A stretch of DNA of 7,935 nt from Acidimicrobiales bacterium (lineage in GTDB: Bacteria > Actinomycetota > Acidimicrobiia > Acidimicrobiales > VFJN01). A program made the position numbers and the translations under genes. The notes below the pieces were generated by a model, which saw only the letters and a program-made list of their open reading frames with translations, had not been told where the DNA came from and did no database searches. Location of the stretch: the NCBI GenBank assembly GCA_016936035.1, contig JAFGPU010000259.1, positions 1 through 7,935 of the forward strand, in the 5' to 3' direction. Below are positions 1 to 6,350 of the stretch, in pieces (positions within the stretch are counted from its first letter, which is position 1; each line of letters begins with the position of its first letter).

Positions 1-1988
1 ACCAGGCGGTCCGGTACGGTCACGCCGGCGGCCAGCAGGCCGGCGACCACCAGCGACAGCAGGCTCACCGCCGGCCACCAGCGGTCGCCGGCGCGGGCGA
101 CGTATCGCAGCTCCACGTCGTGGCCGCCGGGTGGCACCGTGAACTGCACCAGACCCTCGCCGGACCGTTCGGTCGCGACCCGGTCGCCGTCGACCGACAC
201 CTGCCACCGCGGGTCGTGCGCGATCGCCGCGACGACGTCCACGTCCCGGGACGCGTCCGCCTCCCACGTGACGAGCTCCGGTTCCTGGGCCCGGGTCACC
301 ACGTCGAGCGACGGGCCGGTGCCGTCGCCGCCCGGCTCGTCGCCGGCCGCCCCGGGCACCTCCGCCGGCTGCAGCAGCGCCGCGACCGCCGGAAAGCCGG
401 GCAACGGCTCCACCTCGAAGATCACGACGTCGTCCTGCTGCCAGACCTCGTCGTAGCCGGGCGTGTCGCGCAGCGTCGACGCCTGGTCCTCGGCGGTCAC
501 CACCACGTGGGTCACCCCGAGGCGCCGCATCTGCCCGAGGGCCTCCGCCGGGCCGACCTCCCCGAGGAACCGCTGCGCCAGCTCCCCCGCGGTGTGCTCG
601 CGGGTCGCCTCCCACAGGTAGAGGTGCGCGCTGTTGGTGCCCGACGTCGCAGCCAGCCAGCGGTCCGGCTGCGTCCCGTCCCGGTAGACCGGGTCGGTCG
701 GGCGGGCCAGGAGGTGGCGTCCCATCGGCGGCACGCGGGCGGCCAGCTCGTCGGCCGCAGCGGCGAAGGCGGCGGTCGGCGCCCCGATCGGCCGGGCGGG
801 GGTGCGGTCGCCGCGCATCCAGAACGGCACGAGCGCCGCCACCGCCAGGCCGACGGCCAGCGCCACCCACGGGCCGCCGGCGCGGCGACCGACCACGAGC
901 GCGCCCTCGGCGACGACCACCGCCAGCGGCTGCAGCAGCAGGATCGTGGTGATCGCGGCCAGCCGCATCGGCAGGTGCTCACGCAGCTCGAACGGCCCCC
1001 ACTCGTGGGCGACCGCCACGTCGGCGACCACCAGCGTCACGATCGCCGCGGCAGGCCCGACCATCCAGGCCCGGGACCCCTCGTCGACCAGCGCCCAGCC
1101 GACCATCGCCACCAGCACCAGGAGCGTGGCGGCACTGACACCCCACGGGAGAAGCTCGCGCCCGGCGGCGACCTCGGCCCATCCCCGAGGGAGCGGGGCG
1201 GGACCGCCGAAGAAGGTGGCGTCACCCGCCAGCTCCCGGTCCCTCACGGCGGGCACGAGCCAGAACGCCGCCGCACCCAGCGCGAGCAGCGCCACCACCG
1301 CCGCGCGGCGGCCGGCGACCACCGGTCGGCGGGCCAGGTGCGGCACGAGCATCACCGCGCCCAGCAGCGCCAGGACCAGCACCGACACCGGGTGGATCAG
1401 GCCGAGGAGCGCCGTGAGCAGCGCCGCACCGGCGAGGTCGCGCTGGTCGCCCCGCCGCAGCGCCCGCCGCCACAGCACCAGCGTGACCAGGACGACCGGC
1501 AGGGCCAGGCCGTGGGCCAGCAGGCCCAGCCGGTACAGGCCGGTCACCCCACCGCCGGCCTTGAAGCTGACCACCAGCGCGAGCGCCCCGTGGATGGCGG
1601 CCGCCAGACGCCCGGAACCCATCTCGCGGCTGAACGCTGCCACCGCCCAGGGCAGCACGGCCAGCGACGCGATCCCGAGCAGCACGAGCGCCCGCCCGGC
1701 GCTCACCGTGCCCAGCGACGCGGCGCGGACCACGCCGGCCAGCAGGGCCATCCCGGGCCCGTTCACGCCGAACAGCCGATAGCCCGAACCGAACCCGGGG
1801 AACCAGCCGTCCCACCGACCGTGGGCGAAGAGCTGGTCGACGCCGAACCGGGTCATGACGACGTGCCCGGGCAGGTCGACGCCCGATGCCAGGTCGGCCT
1901 GCCAGACCGGGCGCGCCAGCATCAGGCCGGCGCCCGTGGCTGCGCACAGCAGGACGCGGTAGGCCGTCGTCGAGATGTCCCCCCGCAT
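1..1988 (-). CDS. Large multi-pass membrane protein, YfhO/PTPS-related GT-C-like (3' end cut by window)
   Basis: An uninterrupted frame runs from the ATG at 1988 to the window edge, giving 662 codons without a stop. What is seen: about ten hydrophobic segments between residues 10 and 390, then a soluble region (about 390-635), then another hydrophobic helix starting near 638. Near the N-terminus, after the first helix, is a GVDLPGH stretch (37-41), followed by aromatic- and glycine-rich WFPGFGSGYRLFGVNGPG (62-79). This resembles the first outer loop of PTPS-related and GT-C-like membrane proteins. Residues 480-527 (LGVTHVVVT, then VVIFEVEP) and 594-630 (WQVSVDGD, then VPPGGHDVELRY) resemble the C-terminal beta domain of YfhO-like proteins. 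Such proteins are thought to act in cell-envelope glycan or lipid modification, but neither substrate nor activity can be read here. No clear Shine-Dalgarno lies upstream of 1988, and no better in-frame start is visible nearby. It is separated by 132 bp from the transporter operon, so probably a separate unit. Being a gene is fairly certain; the family call is moderate. Confidence 0.82.
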   Translation of the reverse strand, partial: MRGDISTTAYRVLLCAATGAGLMLARPVWQADLASGVDLPGHVVMTRFGVDQLFAHGRWDGWFPGFGSGYRLFGVNGPGMALLAGVVRAASLGTVSAGRALVLLGIASLAVLPWAVAAFSREMGSGRLAAAIHGALALVVSFKAGGGVTGLYRLGLLAHGLALPVVLVTLVLWRRALRRGDQRDLAGAALLTALLGLIHPVSVLVLALLGAVMLVPHLARRPVVAGRRAAVVALLALGAAAFWLVPAVRDRELAGDATFFGGPAPLPRGWAEVAAGRELLPWGVSAATLLVLVAMVGWALVDEGSRAWMVGPAAAIVTLVVADVAVAHEWGPFELREHLPMRLAAITTILLLQPLAVVVAEGALVVGRRAGGPWVALAVGLAVAALVPFWMRGDRTPARPIGAPTAAFAAAADELAARVPPMGRHLLARPTDPVYRDGTQPDRWLAATSGTNSAHLYLWEATREHTAGELAQRFLGEVGPAEALGQMRRLGVTHVVVTAEDQASTLRDTPGYDEVWQQDDVVIFEVEPLPGFPAVAALLQPAEVPGAAGDEPGGDGTGPSLDVVTRAQEPELVTWEADASRDVDVVAAIAHDPRWQVSVDGDRVATERSGEGLVQFTVPPGGHDVELRYVARAGDRWWPAVSLLSLVVAGLLAAGVTVPDRL

Positions 1989-1998
1989 GGAGAGACGG

Positions 1999-2004
1999 AC
2001 GCTA
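1999..2004 (-). promoter_or_regulatory. Possible -10 element for a near-leaderless transcript
   Basis: On the minus strand the hexamer TAGCGT (TAnnnT pattern) lies 10 bases before the ATG at 1988, and no ribosome-binding sequence is visible between them. Transcription starting 6-8 bases after this hexamer would give a 5' leader of only a few bases. Leaderless mRNAs are common in actinobacteria. No convincing -35 is seen (GCGACC at the right distance matches weakly), so this is tentative. Confidence 0.25.
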
Positions 2005-2084
2005 GTTCCCTGGCCGTGAACGGTCGCCCGTCCCCGGCGAGTCAGGACCGACGCTGGCGAGGACGGCGGGCTTGGGCATGGGCC

Positions 2085-2112
2085 GTCGCGACGTCGGGGA
2101 CCTCGACGCGAC
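2085..2112 (-). terminator. Possible hairpin after the transporter operon
   Basis: GTCGCG at 2085-2090 can pair with CGCGAC at 2107-2112. A further three pairs are possible across a small bulge, giving a GC-rich stem 9-36 bases past the stop of the small membrane protein gene. No T-tract follows on the minus strand, so it is not a classic intrinsic terminator. It could be a U-less actinobacterial terminator, an RNA-end stabiliser, or chance pairing in GC-rich DNA. Confidence 0.25.
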
Positions 2113-2120
2113 CAGCGGCG

Positions 2121-2546
2121 CTACTGACCGGCGGAGGACGCCTCGCGTTCCTCCGTCAGCTCGGCCGGACGGGCGGACGCGGCCGGCGGTGCGGGCGCGT
2201 CCTCGGCCCGCCCGCCGAGCGCGGCGACCACCTGATCGATGTGCGACTGGCCCTCGTAGAGCTGCCGCAGCAGCCAGAACCGCAGGAACCGCGCCAACGA
2301 GTAGCGCAGGAACACGGCGGCGCCCACGACCGCGAGGGCGAGCATCGCGACGGCGAGGATCTGCAGCGACTGGATGTCGCGCTGGTCGTCCTTGCCCAGC
2401 GACAGCTGGTAGGCGACGAAGGCGATGACCACCCCCACGCCCATCGCCACGGCGCCCAGCATCTGGTAGATGCCGTCGCGCCCCGCCCCCTTGCCCACGT
2501 TGAGCTCCGCGGCGTCGCTCTTCAGGCGCTCGATCCGATCGTTCAT
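2121..2546 (-). CDS. Small two-helix membrane protein of unknown function, last gene of the transporter operon
   Basis: A 141-residue protein from the ATG at 2546. I do not recognise the family. What is seen: a charged N-terminus (1-25, MNDRIERLKSDAAEL), a hydrophobic helix at about 27-48, a short charged loop KDDQRD (52-57), a second helix at about 62-81, then a basic and aromatic stretch (RYSLARFLRFWLLRQLYEG, 81-99) that may lie along the membrane. A tail rich in Ala, Pro and Glu follows (113-141). Two helices with the charge pattern shown suggest both ends are cytoplasmic. An in-frame ATG at 2561 overlaps the livF stop as ATGA, but has only a weak GGG upstream. The ATG at 2546 has GGGAG six bases upstream, so I prefer it. 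Either way its ribosome-binding site lies in the end of livF, so translation is probably coupled. The context suggests a job with the ABC importer (assembly, stability or regulation), but this is inference only. Confidence 0.85.
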   Translation of the reverse strand: MNDRIERLKSDAAELNVGKGAGRDGIYQMLGAVAMGVGVVIAFVAYQLSLGKDDQRDIQSLQILAVAMLALAVVGAAVFLRYSLARFLRFWLLRQLYEGQSHIDQVVAALGGRAEDAPAPPAASARPAELTEEREASSAGQ

Positions 2547-2552
2547 GACGTG

Positions 2553-2557
2553 CTCCC
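2553..2557 (-). promoter_or_regulatory. Ribosome-binding site deciding the start of the small membrane protein
   Basis: GGGAG (within GAGGGAG) lies six bases before the ATG at 2546 and straddles the stop region of livF. The alternative ATG at 2561 has no comparable site, which favours the shorter 141-residue product. Confidence 0.6.
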
Positions 2558-3340
2558 TCATCCACCCAGGTACGCGTTCGACAGCTCGGACTGCATCTCT
2601 GCGGGCGTGCCCACCCGCGTGATCTCCCCGTTGACCATGATGACCGCCCGGTCCGCGATGCCGAGCACGGCCTGGGCGAACTGCTCGACCACCAGGATCG
2701 AGATGCCGTCACTGGCCACCTGGGCGACGATCTCGTAGAGCTGCTGCACGATGATGGGCGCGAGGCCCATCGACAGCTCGTCGAGCAGCAGCACCGCCGG
2801 GTCGGTGACCAGTGCCCGGGCCAGGGCGAGCATCTGCTGCTCGCCACCGGACAGGGTGCCGGCGAGTTGCGTTCGCCGGTCGCCGAGGCGGGGGAAGCGC
2901 GCGTACGCCGCCTCCTCCAGCTCCGCGCGCTCGCCCGTGACCTGCGTGGCCATCCACAGGTTCTCGCGCACGGTCAGGTTGGGGAACACGCCCCGCCCCT
3001 CGGGGATGGTGCACACCCCGATGCGGGCCAGCTCGTGGCTGGGCACACCCGTGACGTCGTGGCCGACGACCCGCACGGCGCCCCGGGTGGGCGGCAGCAG
3101 GCCGGAGCACACCTTGACGGTCGTCGACTTCCCGGCGCCGTTGGCACCCAGCAGCGCCACCACCTCGCCGGCGGCGACGGCGAGGTCGATGCCGTGCAGC
3201 ACCTCGATGCCGCCGTAGGCAGCGTGGACGCCCACCAGCTCGAGCGGCGGCACCTCGGTCTCGATGACGGTCTCGGGCACGGCGTCGACCAGCCCGCCCC
3301 CGGTGGGGTCGCCGCCACTCGTGGCACCGTTGCCCGACAT
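2558..3340 (-). CDS. livF: Branched-chain amino acid-type ABC importer ATP-binding protein LivF
   Basis: A 260-residue cytoplasmic ATPase that, paired with LivG, would power the importer. ABC motifs are all present: Walker A GANGAGKST (65-73), the Q-loop region in its usual LivF form IPEGRGVFPNLTV (112-124), signature LSGGEQQ (163-169), Walker B VLLLDE with the catalytic Glu (183-188), then the LivF-typical SMGLAP (190-195). VVEQ replaces the usual H-loop histidine, as in other LivF proteins. The C-terminus ends in AYLGG, also typical. An N-terminal extension of about 30 residues, rich in Gly and acidic residues, precedes the first strand (LELVGVHAAYGG). The ATG at 3340 overlaps the livG stop as TGATG and has GGAGGG six bases upstream. 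A GTG at 3343 is possible but would lie only three bases from that site. The stop overlaps the next gene's upstream ATG. Confidence 0.95.
   Translation of the reverse strand: MSGNGATSGGDPTGGGLVDAVPETVIETEVPPLELVGVHAAYGGIEVLHGIDLAVAAGEVVALLGANGAGKSTTVKVCSGLLPPTRGAVRVVGHDVTGVPSHELARIGVCTIPEGRGVFPNLTVRENLWMATQVTGERAELEEAAYARFPRLGDRRTQLAGTLSGGEQQMLALARALVTDPAVLLLDELSMGLAPIIVQQLYEIVAQVASDGISILVVEQFAQAVLGIADRAVIMVNGEITRVGTPAEMQSELSNAYLGG
3228..3247 (-). repeat. 20-bp direct repeat, copy in livF
   Basis: This 20-bp sequence is identical to 4147-4166 and is read in the same frame there. It encodes PLELVGV at the start of the LivF ATPase core (residues 32-38). Confidence 0.6.
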
Positions 3341-4071
3341 CACACGCCCTCCGGGGTGCCGAGGTAGGCCTCGATGACGGCCGGGTCGTCGCGGACCTGC
3401 TCGGGCGGCCCCACGGCGATGGTGCGACCGTAGTCGAGCACGTGGATGGTCTCGCAGACGTCCATGACCAGGGTCATGTCGTGCTCGACCAGGCAGATGG
3501 CCAGCCCGTCGCCGGCGAGGCGGCGCAGCAGGCGCCCGAACGCCGCGGTCTCCTCGTCGGTCTGGCCGGCGGCCGGCTCGTCGAGCAGCAGCGCCGTCGG
3601 CCGGGTCATCAGGGCCCGGGCCAGCTCGACGACCCGGGCCTGACCGGTCGGGATCTCCGCGACCTCGCGGTCGGCGATCGAGGCCAGGCCTGTGAGCTCG
3701 AGAACCCGCTCGGCCTCCGCGGCCGTGTCACGGCGGCCGCGCGTCCAGCTCTTGTGGATGTCGCCGCCCACGCGGACGTTGTCGCGCACCGTCAGCGAGG
3801 TGAACAGCTCGAGCCGCTGGAAGGTGCGCGCCAACCCGTGCCGCGCCCGGCGGTGCGGGGCCTTGCGGGTGACGTCGTCGCCGTCGAGCAGCACCCGGCC
3901 GGCGTTCGGCGCCTGCAGCCCGCACACCACGTTGAACAGCGTCGTCTTGCCGGCGCCGTTCGGTCCGATCAGACCGGTCACCGCACCCCGCTCGACCAGG
4001 ACGGTCGTGTCGTTCAGCGCGGCCTTGCCACCGAAGCGCACCGAGATGCCACGAGCTTCGAGATGGGCCAT
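3340..4071 (-). CDS. livG: Branched-chain amino acid-type ABC importer ATP-binding protein LivG
   Basis: A 243-residue ATPase, the partner of LivF on the cytoplasmic face of the permease. Seen in order: Walker A GPNGAGKTT (36-44), Q-loop RTFQRLELF (82-90), signature IPTGQARVVELARAL (140-154), Walker B ALLLDEPAAG with catalytic Glu165 (160-169), and H-loop VEHDM with His197 (195-199). It ends in the typical EAYLGTPEGV. The signature has Pro-Thr-Gly in place of the canonical Leu-Ser-Gly-Gly; LivG proteins often depart from consensus here, so the protein is still expected to be active. The same frame is open far upstream (to 6651), but that extension overlaps the permease gene out of frame and has no domain. 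The true start is the ATG at 4071, two bases after the permease stop, with AAGGGG five bases upstream. The size is close to the usual LivG length of about 250. Confidence 0.95.
   Translation of the reverse strand: MAHLEARGISVRFGGKAALNDTTVLVERGAVTGLIGPNGAGKTTLFNVVCGLQAPNAGRVLLDGDDVTRKAPHRRARHGLARTFQRLELFTSLTVRDNVRVGGDIHKSWTRGRRDTAAEAERVLELTGLASIADREVAEIPTGQARVVELARALMTRPTALLLDEPAAGQTDEETAAFGRLLRRLAGDGLAICLVEHDMTLVMDVCETIHVLDYGRTIAVGPPEQVRDDPAVIEAYLGTPEGV
3347..3352 (-). promoter_or_regulatory. Ribosome-binding site of livF
   Basis: GGAGGG within the last codons of livG lies six bases from the ATG at 3340 and only three from the alternative GTG at 3343. Its spacing favours the ATG, and its location indicates translational coupling with livG. 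Confidence 0.65.
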
Positions 4072-4073
4072 CG

Positions 4074-6335
4074 CTACCCCTTCCCCGCCGGCACGTCCAG
4101 CGCGGCGTCGAGCATCTCGCGGTCGGCGACCGTGTAGGGACGCACCACGCCCACCAGCTCGAGCGGTAGGTCCGCGCCGTCCGCAGCCGGCAGCGCCGTG
4201 CCGTCGACCGCCGCCTCGGAGGGCCCGGGCGCCCACCGCTTGGCCGCCTGCGGCATCACGCCGATGACGACGGCGGTCACCACGATCAGCCACCAGTTGC
4301 TGATGGTCTCGTTGCGGGCCAGCACGTAGGCGACCCCGACCGTTGCGATGCCGGCCACGAGCACGGGCCTGACCCGGCGCACGGGCCCGAAGTCGACCAG
4401 GATCTTCTCGACGGCGCCGGTGGGGTTGCGGCCGATGCTGACGCCCATGAGGGCCGGCAGCACCAGGGTGAGGTTGGCGAGGAACTCGAAGAACCCCTCG
4501 AGGTCCGGGTGGTCGACCCCCAGCTTGTCGAAGGTGTTCTGGAGGGCGACGAACAGCACTCCGGCCGCGATGCCGCCGAAGAGGGCGCCGCTCACGTACC
4601 CGATCCCGCCCACGACGGTCAGCATGAGCAGGGTGAGGCTGAGGAAGATGTCGAACCGGTCGAGGTTCGCCGACCCGATCTGCGCGGTCATGAGCGCGCC
4701 GCCGACGCCCGCGATGGCGGCCGACAGCATGAACACCGACAGCTTGAGCGTCACCAGGCTCTGGCCGAGGGTGGCCGACGCGGCCGGGCTGTCCTTCATG
4801 GCGGTGAGGCGGCGGCCGTAGCTGCTGTGGCGCAGGGCGATCAGCCCCACGCCGAGCACGGCGAACAGGACGGTCAGGAACATGAGGAAGGTCGGCATGG
4901 CGACCAGGTCGACGGGGCCGAACTTGGGTCGGGGGACGCCCAGGTTGCCGCTCGGGAAGATGCTGAACCTGGTGTGCAGCAGCGGCAGCTGCCGCTCGGT
5001 GATGTCGCGCAGCAGCATGTTCGACACGAACACGCCGAACGCCATCGTCGACAGGGCCAGGTAGAGGCCGCGCAACCGCAGCGACGGCAGCGCCACGAGG
5101 GCACCGACCAGCGCGCACACGACCGCGGCGGCGGCGTAGCCGAACAGCGTCGAGCGGGCATCGCCCCCGCTGCCGCTGACACCGAAGTGGTGGACGATGA
5201 TCGCCCCGATGGCACCGAACGAGAGCACCGCCAGGTTGATCTCGCCCGCATAGCCCGTCAGCAGCACCAGCGACAGGGCGATGACCGCCATGCTCATGCC
5301 GAAGGCCATGTGGTTGACAGCGGTGGGCGCCAGGATGCCGCGCAGCAGCCACATGCCGGCCACCAGCACCACCGCGGCCACCACCGCTGTGCGCACGCTC
5401 GGCAGCCGGTAGCGCTCGCGCGAGCGCAGCACGGTGGCGCCGCGCAGGCGGTCCTGGGGCAGGAACAGCAGGACGACGAACAGCGTGATCATCGGCAGCG
5501 ACACCCGGAAGTTGCCCGTCCACGTCCACCTGTCCGACGGGAAGTAGCCGATGACGTAGCTGCCGAGCAGCCCCAGCACCAGCGCGCCGACGAACGTGCG
5601 GGGCACGCTGCGCAGCCGCCCGAACATCGCCGCCGCGAAGGCGTCGATGACGAGCAGCGTCAGGGCGTGGGCGCTCATGGCCGAGCCCATCATGGGCGTG
5701 ATGAGCACACCGGCCAGGGCGGCAAGGAAGGCACCGAGGGCCCACGAGGCCATGGCGAGCCGCTCGGGCCGGCCCGCGTTGAGCTCGAGCAGGTCGGGAT
5801 CGTCGACCACGGCCCGCATCGCGACGCCGGTGCGGGTGCCGAAGAACAGGAAGCGCAGCCCCAGCGCCACCACGACGGCGATGACCACGGCGGTGATCTC
5901 GTGCCAGGCCAGGTTGACCCCGCCGATGCTCACCGTGTTGCCGGCGCCGAAGAACATCAGGAACAGGCGGGGCGAGCGCGGCGTCGGATCCCACACCCAG
6001 GTGCTGAGCGCGAGGAAGCCCAGCATGACGCTGACCGGAACCACGATGCGGGCGACCTCGGACGTGCCCCGCAGTCCCCGCATGACCACGCCGTACAGCA
6101 GCGCCCCCAGCAGCGGGGCCAGCACCCCGAGCACCACGACCAGTGCCAGGGGCGCCGGCCAGTCCCAGCCGAACCGCAGCTGCCAGTACGTGAACGCCGA
6201 GAGCATGGCCACGGCGCCGTGGGCGAAGTTGAAGATGCCCGACGTGGTGTAGGTGACGACCAGCCCGGACGCCGCGATGCCGTACACGCCGCCCGCGACG
6301 AGACCGAGGATCGTGTACTGGAGGAACGTCTCCAT
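4074..6335 (-). CDS. livHM: Fused LivH-LivM permease of a branched-chain amino acid-type ABC importer
   Basis: A 753-residue polytopic membrane protein carrying both channel halves, which E. coli makes as two proteins. The LivH-like half (about 1-295) opens with LGLVAGGVYGIAASGLVVTYTTSGIFNFAHGA, the hallmark N-terminus of the family. The LivM-like half (about 315-635) shows LLTGYAGEINLAVLSFGAIGA (358-378), LPSLRLRGLYLALSTMAFG (416-434), AMKDSPAASATLG (512-524) and VVGGIGYVSGALFGGIAAGVLF (574-595). Beyond the usual LivM end lie two more hydrophobic segments (about 658-673 and 681-693) and a cytoplasmic tail (700-753). That tail contains PLELVGV, as found at the start of the LivF ATPase core. 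The ATG at 6335 lies 15 bases after the stop of the binding-protein gene. Only a weak GGCGG, 11 bases away, precedes it, so coupling to upstream translation is likely. Fused LivHM permeases are known in actinobacteria; the tail is the unusual part. Confidence 0.95.
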   Translation of the reverse strand: METFLQYTILGLVAGGVYGIAASGLVVTYTTSGIFNFAHGAVAMLSAFTYWQLRFGWDWPAPLALVVVLGVLAPLLGALLYGVVMRGLRGTSEVARIVVPVSVMLGFLALSTWVWDPTPRSPRLFLMFFGAGNTVSIGGVNLAWHEITAVVIAVVVALGLRFLFFGTRTGVAMRAVVDDPDLLELNAGRPERLAMASWALGAFLAALAGVLITPMMGSAMSAHALTLLVIDAFAAAMFGRLRSVPRTFVGALVLGLLGSYVIGYFPSDRWTWTGNFRVSLPMITLFVVLLFLPQDRLRGATVLRSRERYRLPSVRTAVVAAVVLVAGMWLLRGILAPTAVNHMAFGMSMAVIALSLVLLTGYAGEINLAVLSFGAIGAIIVHHFGVSGSGGDARSTLFGYAAAAVVCALVGALVALPSLRLRGLYLALSTMAFGVFVSNMLLRDITERQLPLLHTRFSIFPSGNLGVPRPKFGPVDLVAMPTFLMFLTVLFAVLGVGLIALRHSSYGRRLTAMKDSPAASATLGQSLVTLKLSVFMLSAAIAGVGGALMTAQIGSANLDRFDIFLSLTLLMLTVVGGIGYVSGALFGGIAAGVLFVALQNTFDKLGVDHPDLEGFFEFLANLTLVLPALMGVSIGRNPTGAVEKILVDFGPVRRVRPVLVAGIATVGVAYVLARNETISNWWLIVVTAVVIGVMPQAAKRWAPGPSEAAVDGTALPAADGADLPLELVGVVRPYTVADREMLDAALDVPAGKG
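4077..4082 (-). promoter_or_regulatory. Ribosome-binding site of livG
   Basis: AAGGGG, made of the last two sense codons of the permease gene, sits five bases before the ATG at 4071. It separates the real LivG start from the much longer open frame that continues upstream. Confidence 0.6.
4147..4166 (-). repeat. 20-bp direct repeat, copy in the permease tail
   Basis: Identical to 3228-3247 and in the same reading frame, encoding PLELVGV in the last 40 residues of the fused permease. The repeats are about 920 bp apart. Identity stops at the ends of the 20 bases, and the proteins after it share only a loose ABC-like pattern. Confidence 0.6.
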
Positions 6336-6350
6336 GGCCGGTCGAACCGC

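Noticed and set aside
512..1947. Several minus-strand open frames of 60-240 codons within 512-1947
   Set aside because: They are out of frame with the continuous membrane-protein frame from 1988 to the window edge and are Arg/Pro/Ser-rich, typical of frame shadows.
120..2738. An 872-codon open frame on the plus strand
   Set aside because: The translation is Arg/His/Gln/Gly-rich with no recognisable motif, and it lies opposite the large membrane protein, the small membrane protein and the end of livF, all of which have credible content.
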